Source: an uncultured Collinsella sp.
GTDB taxonomy: Bacteria > Actinomycetota > Coriobacteriia > Coriobacteriales > Coriobacteriaceae
Assembly (NCBI GenBank): GCA_934646865.1
Contig: CAKUEU010000089.1
Location: 1 to 5,556, forward strand
Direction of reading: 5' to 3'
DNA length: 5,556 bases
The notes under the pieces were generated by a model. That model searched no databases. It saw nothing but the letters and a program-made list of their open reading frames with translations, and was not told the origin of the DNA. Position numbers and translations under genes: made by a program. This document shows, one piece after another, positions 4,635 to 5,556 of the stretch. Position 1 is the stretch's first letter. Each line of letters opens with the position of its first letter.

Positions 4635-5465
4635 TCAGTACTGCCACATGTGGTTGACGGGGCCGGAGCCTTTGCCCATGTCGAAACCTGCGGCGAGGGC
4701 TCCGGTTAGGTAGGCCTTGCCGGCGTTGACGGCATCGGCAAGATCCATGCCCTGGGCCAGCGCGCAGGCGATGGCGGACGAAAGCGTGCAGCCGGTGCCG
4801 TGTGTGTTGTCGGTCTCGATGCGCTTGTGGCGGAACCACGTGGTGAGCGGATCGCCCAGATGGTTGCCCTCGTCATCGAGTGGCGCGGGTTCGGCCAATA
4901 CATCGTTGGCCTCGTTGACAAGATGCCCACCCTTAACGAGGGATGCGCAACCAAAGCGGCGGGTGAGGAGCATGGCAGCATTTTGCTGTGTGCGCTCGGA
5001 GTCGACCTCGTAGTCAAGCAGGGCCATGGCCTCGGGAATATTGGGCGTGATAACCGTCGCCAGCGGGAACAGGCGGCGGGTGAGCGCCTCGGCGGCGTCT
5101 TCGGCAATCAGGCGTGCGCCCGAGGTGGCAACCATGACGGGGTCGACGACAACGTTCGTCGCGTCCCACGCGCTCAGGCGGTCGGCGATAACCTCAATAA
5201 TCTCGGCAGAAGATACCATGCCAATTTTGACGGCGTCCGGACGGATATCGTCAAAGACAGCGTCAATCTGCGCGGCGACGATATCGGGGGAGATTTCCTG
5301 TACGGCGGCAACGCCCAGCGTGTTCTGTGCGGTAATGGCTGTGATGGCCGTCTCGGCATACAGGCGATGCGCCGTGATGGTCTTGATGTCGGCCTGAATG
5401 CCGGCGCCACCGCTGGAATCAGATCCCGCGATGGACAGAACGGCAGGTACCCTACTACGATCCAT
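4635..5465 (-). CDS. thiD: Hydroxymethylpyrimidine/phosphomethylpyrimidine kinase
   Basis: ThiD phosphorylates 4-amino-5-hydroxymethyl-2-methylpyrimidine twice to the diphosphate, the pyrimidine half used for thiamine phosphate; it is a cytosolic ribokinase-fold enzyme. The 276 residues are full length and carry AGSDSSGGAGIQADIK (13-28, including Asp26), TAQNT (45-49, a pyrimidine-site motif of true ThiD), DPVMVATSG (108-116), TPNIPEA (140-146), VKGGH (177-181, Lys178) and THGTGCTLSSAIA (221-233). The last holds the anion hole and Cys226, equivalent to the catalytic-site Cys of Salmonella ThiD. The ATG at 5465 follows AAGGGAG at a five-base gap. The gene has its own -10 box and ends at a shared terminator with the convergent pentapeptide gene. 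No other thiamine gene is in view. The region between 41 and 90 bases upstream lacks the conserved TPP-riboswitch sequences, so control by thiamine is not evident. Confidence 0.96.
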   Translation of the reverse strand: MDRSRVPAVLSIAGSDSSGGAGIQADIKTITAHRLYAETAITAITAQNTLGVAAVQEISPDIVAAQIDAVFDDIRPDAVKIGMVSSAEIIEVIADRLSAWDATNVVVDPVMVATSGARLIAEDAAEALTRRLFPLATVITPNIPEAMALLDYEVDSERTQQNAAMLLTRRFGCASLVKGGHLVNEANDVLAEPAPLDDEGNHLGDPLTTWFRHKRIETDNTHGTGCTLSSAIACALAQGMDLADAVNAGKAYLTGALAAGFDMGKGSGPVNHMWQY

Positions 5466-5512
5466 GTTCGCTCCCTTGATTCGGTCGGATTCAAATGGGT
5501 CTTTAAGCCAGC

Positions 5513-5518
5513 ATTATA
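5513..5518 (-). promoter_or_regulatory. thiD: Perfect -10 box for thiD
   Basis: On the minus strand this reads TATAAT, an exact match to the sigma-70 -10 consensus. Initiation would give a leader of about 41 bases. A TTGACA-like TCGACA exists at 5540-5545 but is 21 bp away, too far for a normal spacer; the 17-bp position reads CATAGA. The -35 region overlaps the hairpin at 5524-5553. Confidence 0.5.
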
Positions 5519-5523
5519 AAGAT

Positions 5524-5553
5524 GCCCGGGCCGACTCTATGTCGAACCCGGGC
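5524..5553. terminator. GC-rich hairpin at the right edge, possible terminator
   Basis: GCCCGGG (5524-5530) pairs with CCCGGGC (5547-5553), and inside it CGAC (5532-5535) pairs with GTCG (5541-5544) around the loop TCTAT. On the minus strand it is followed by ATCTTTAT, a mediocre T-tract, so it could end a minus-strand gene to the right of the window. The final GGG could extend an alternative stem with CCC at 5525-5527 beyond the edge. The direction cannot be settled from this window. Confidence 0.45.
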
Positions 5554-5556
5554 GGG

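Noticed and set aside
4800..5519. Plus-strand open frame of 239 codons across thiD
   Set aside because: It is antisense to ThiD, whose motifs are complete; the antisense product looks like a compositional shadow.

Overview
The window is GC-rich bacterial DNA with compact, mostly intact genes. Codon use, leaderless or GGTAYMATGG-type promoters, short intergenic gaps and the gene set suggest a Coriobacteriia actinobacterium, most likely Collinsella-like. This is judged from recollection of the group, not from a search.

Layout, left to right. (1) 1-495, minus: the N-terminal 165 residues of a PiT-family inorganic phosphate transporter, cut by the window edge. (2) 496-745: a divergent intergenic region. 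It holds a consensus-strength Shine-Dalgarno with a three-codon ORF upstream of the transporter, an AT-rich palindrome, and a good plus-strand promoter placed so that the next gene would be leaderless. (3) 746-1084, plus: a small uncharacterised protein. (4) 1168-1863, plus: a seven-helix Bax inhibitor-1/YccA-type membrane protein with its own -10 box, a 5'UTR hairpin and a strong terminator. (5) 2004-3140, plus: a TIGR02452/microbial-type PARG (macrodomain-like) protein. It carries a long acidic low-complexity segment, and Ala stands where the family's catalytic Glu is expected. (6) 3220-3879, plus: an SGNH/GDSL hydrolase resembling the mycobacterial arylesterase/acyltransferase MsAcT. (7) 3959-4570, plus: a pentapeptide-repeat protein with an uninterrupted five-residue register and all nine cysteines at one repeat position. 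(8) 4635-5465, minus: ThiD of thiamine biosynthesis, convergent with the previous gene, with a perfect -10 box and no visible TPP riboswitch. (9) 5524-5553: a GC-rich hairpin at the right edge.

I see no single pathway joining these genes; they look like ordinary chromosomal neighbours in separate short transcription units. The SGNH hydrolase and pentapeptide genes are the only pair likely to share a transcript, and a long perfect hairpin lies between them.

The most distinctive structure is a pair of nearly identical ~38-bp hairpin elements (3889-3928 and 4586-4625). They lie in opposite orientation and bracket the pentapeptide gene. The second is also placed to act as a bidirectional terminator between convergent genes. 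No tRNA, rRNA, CRISPR array, transposase or phage gene was seen.
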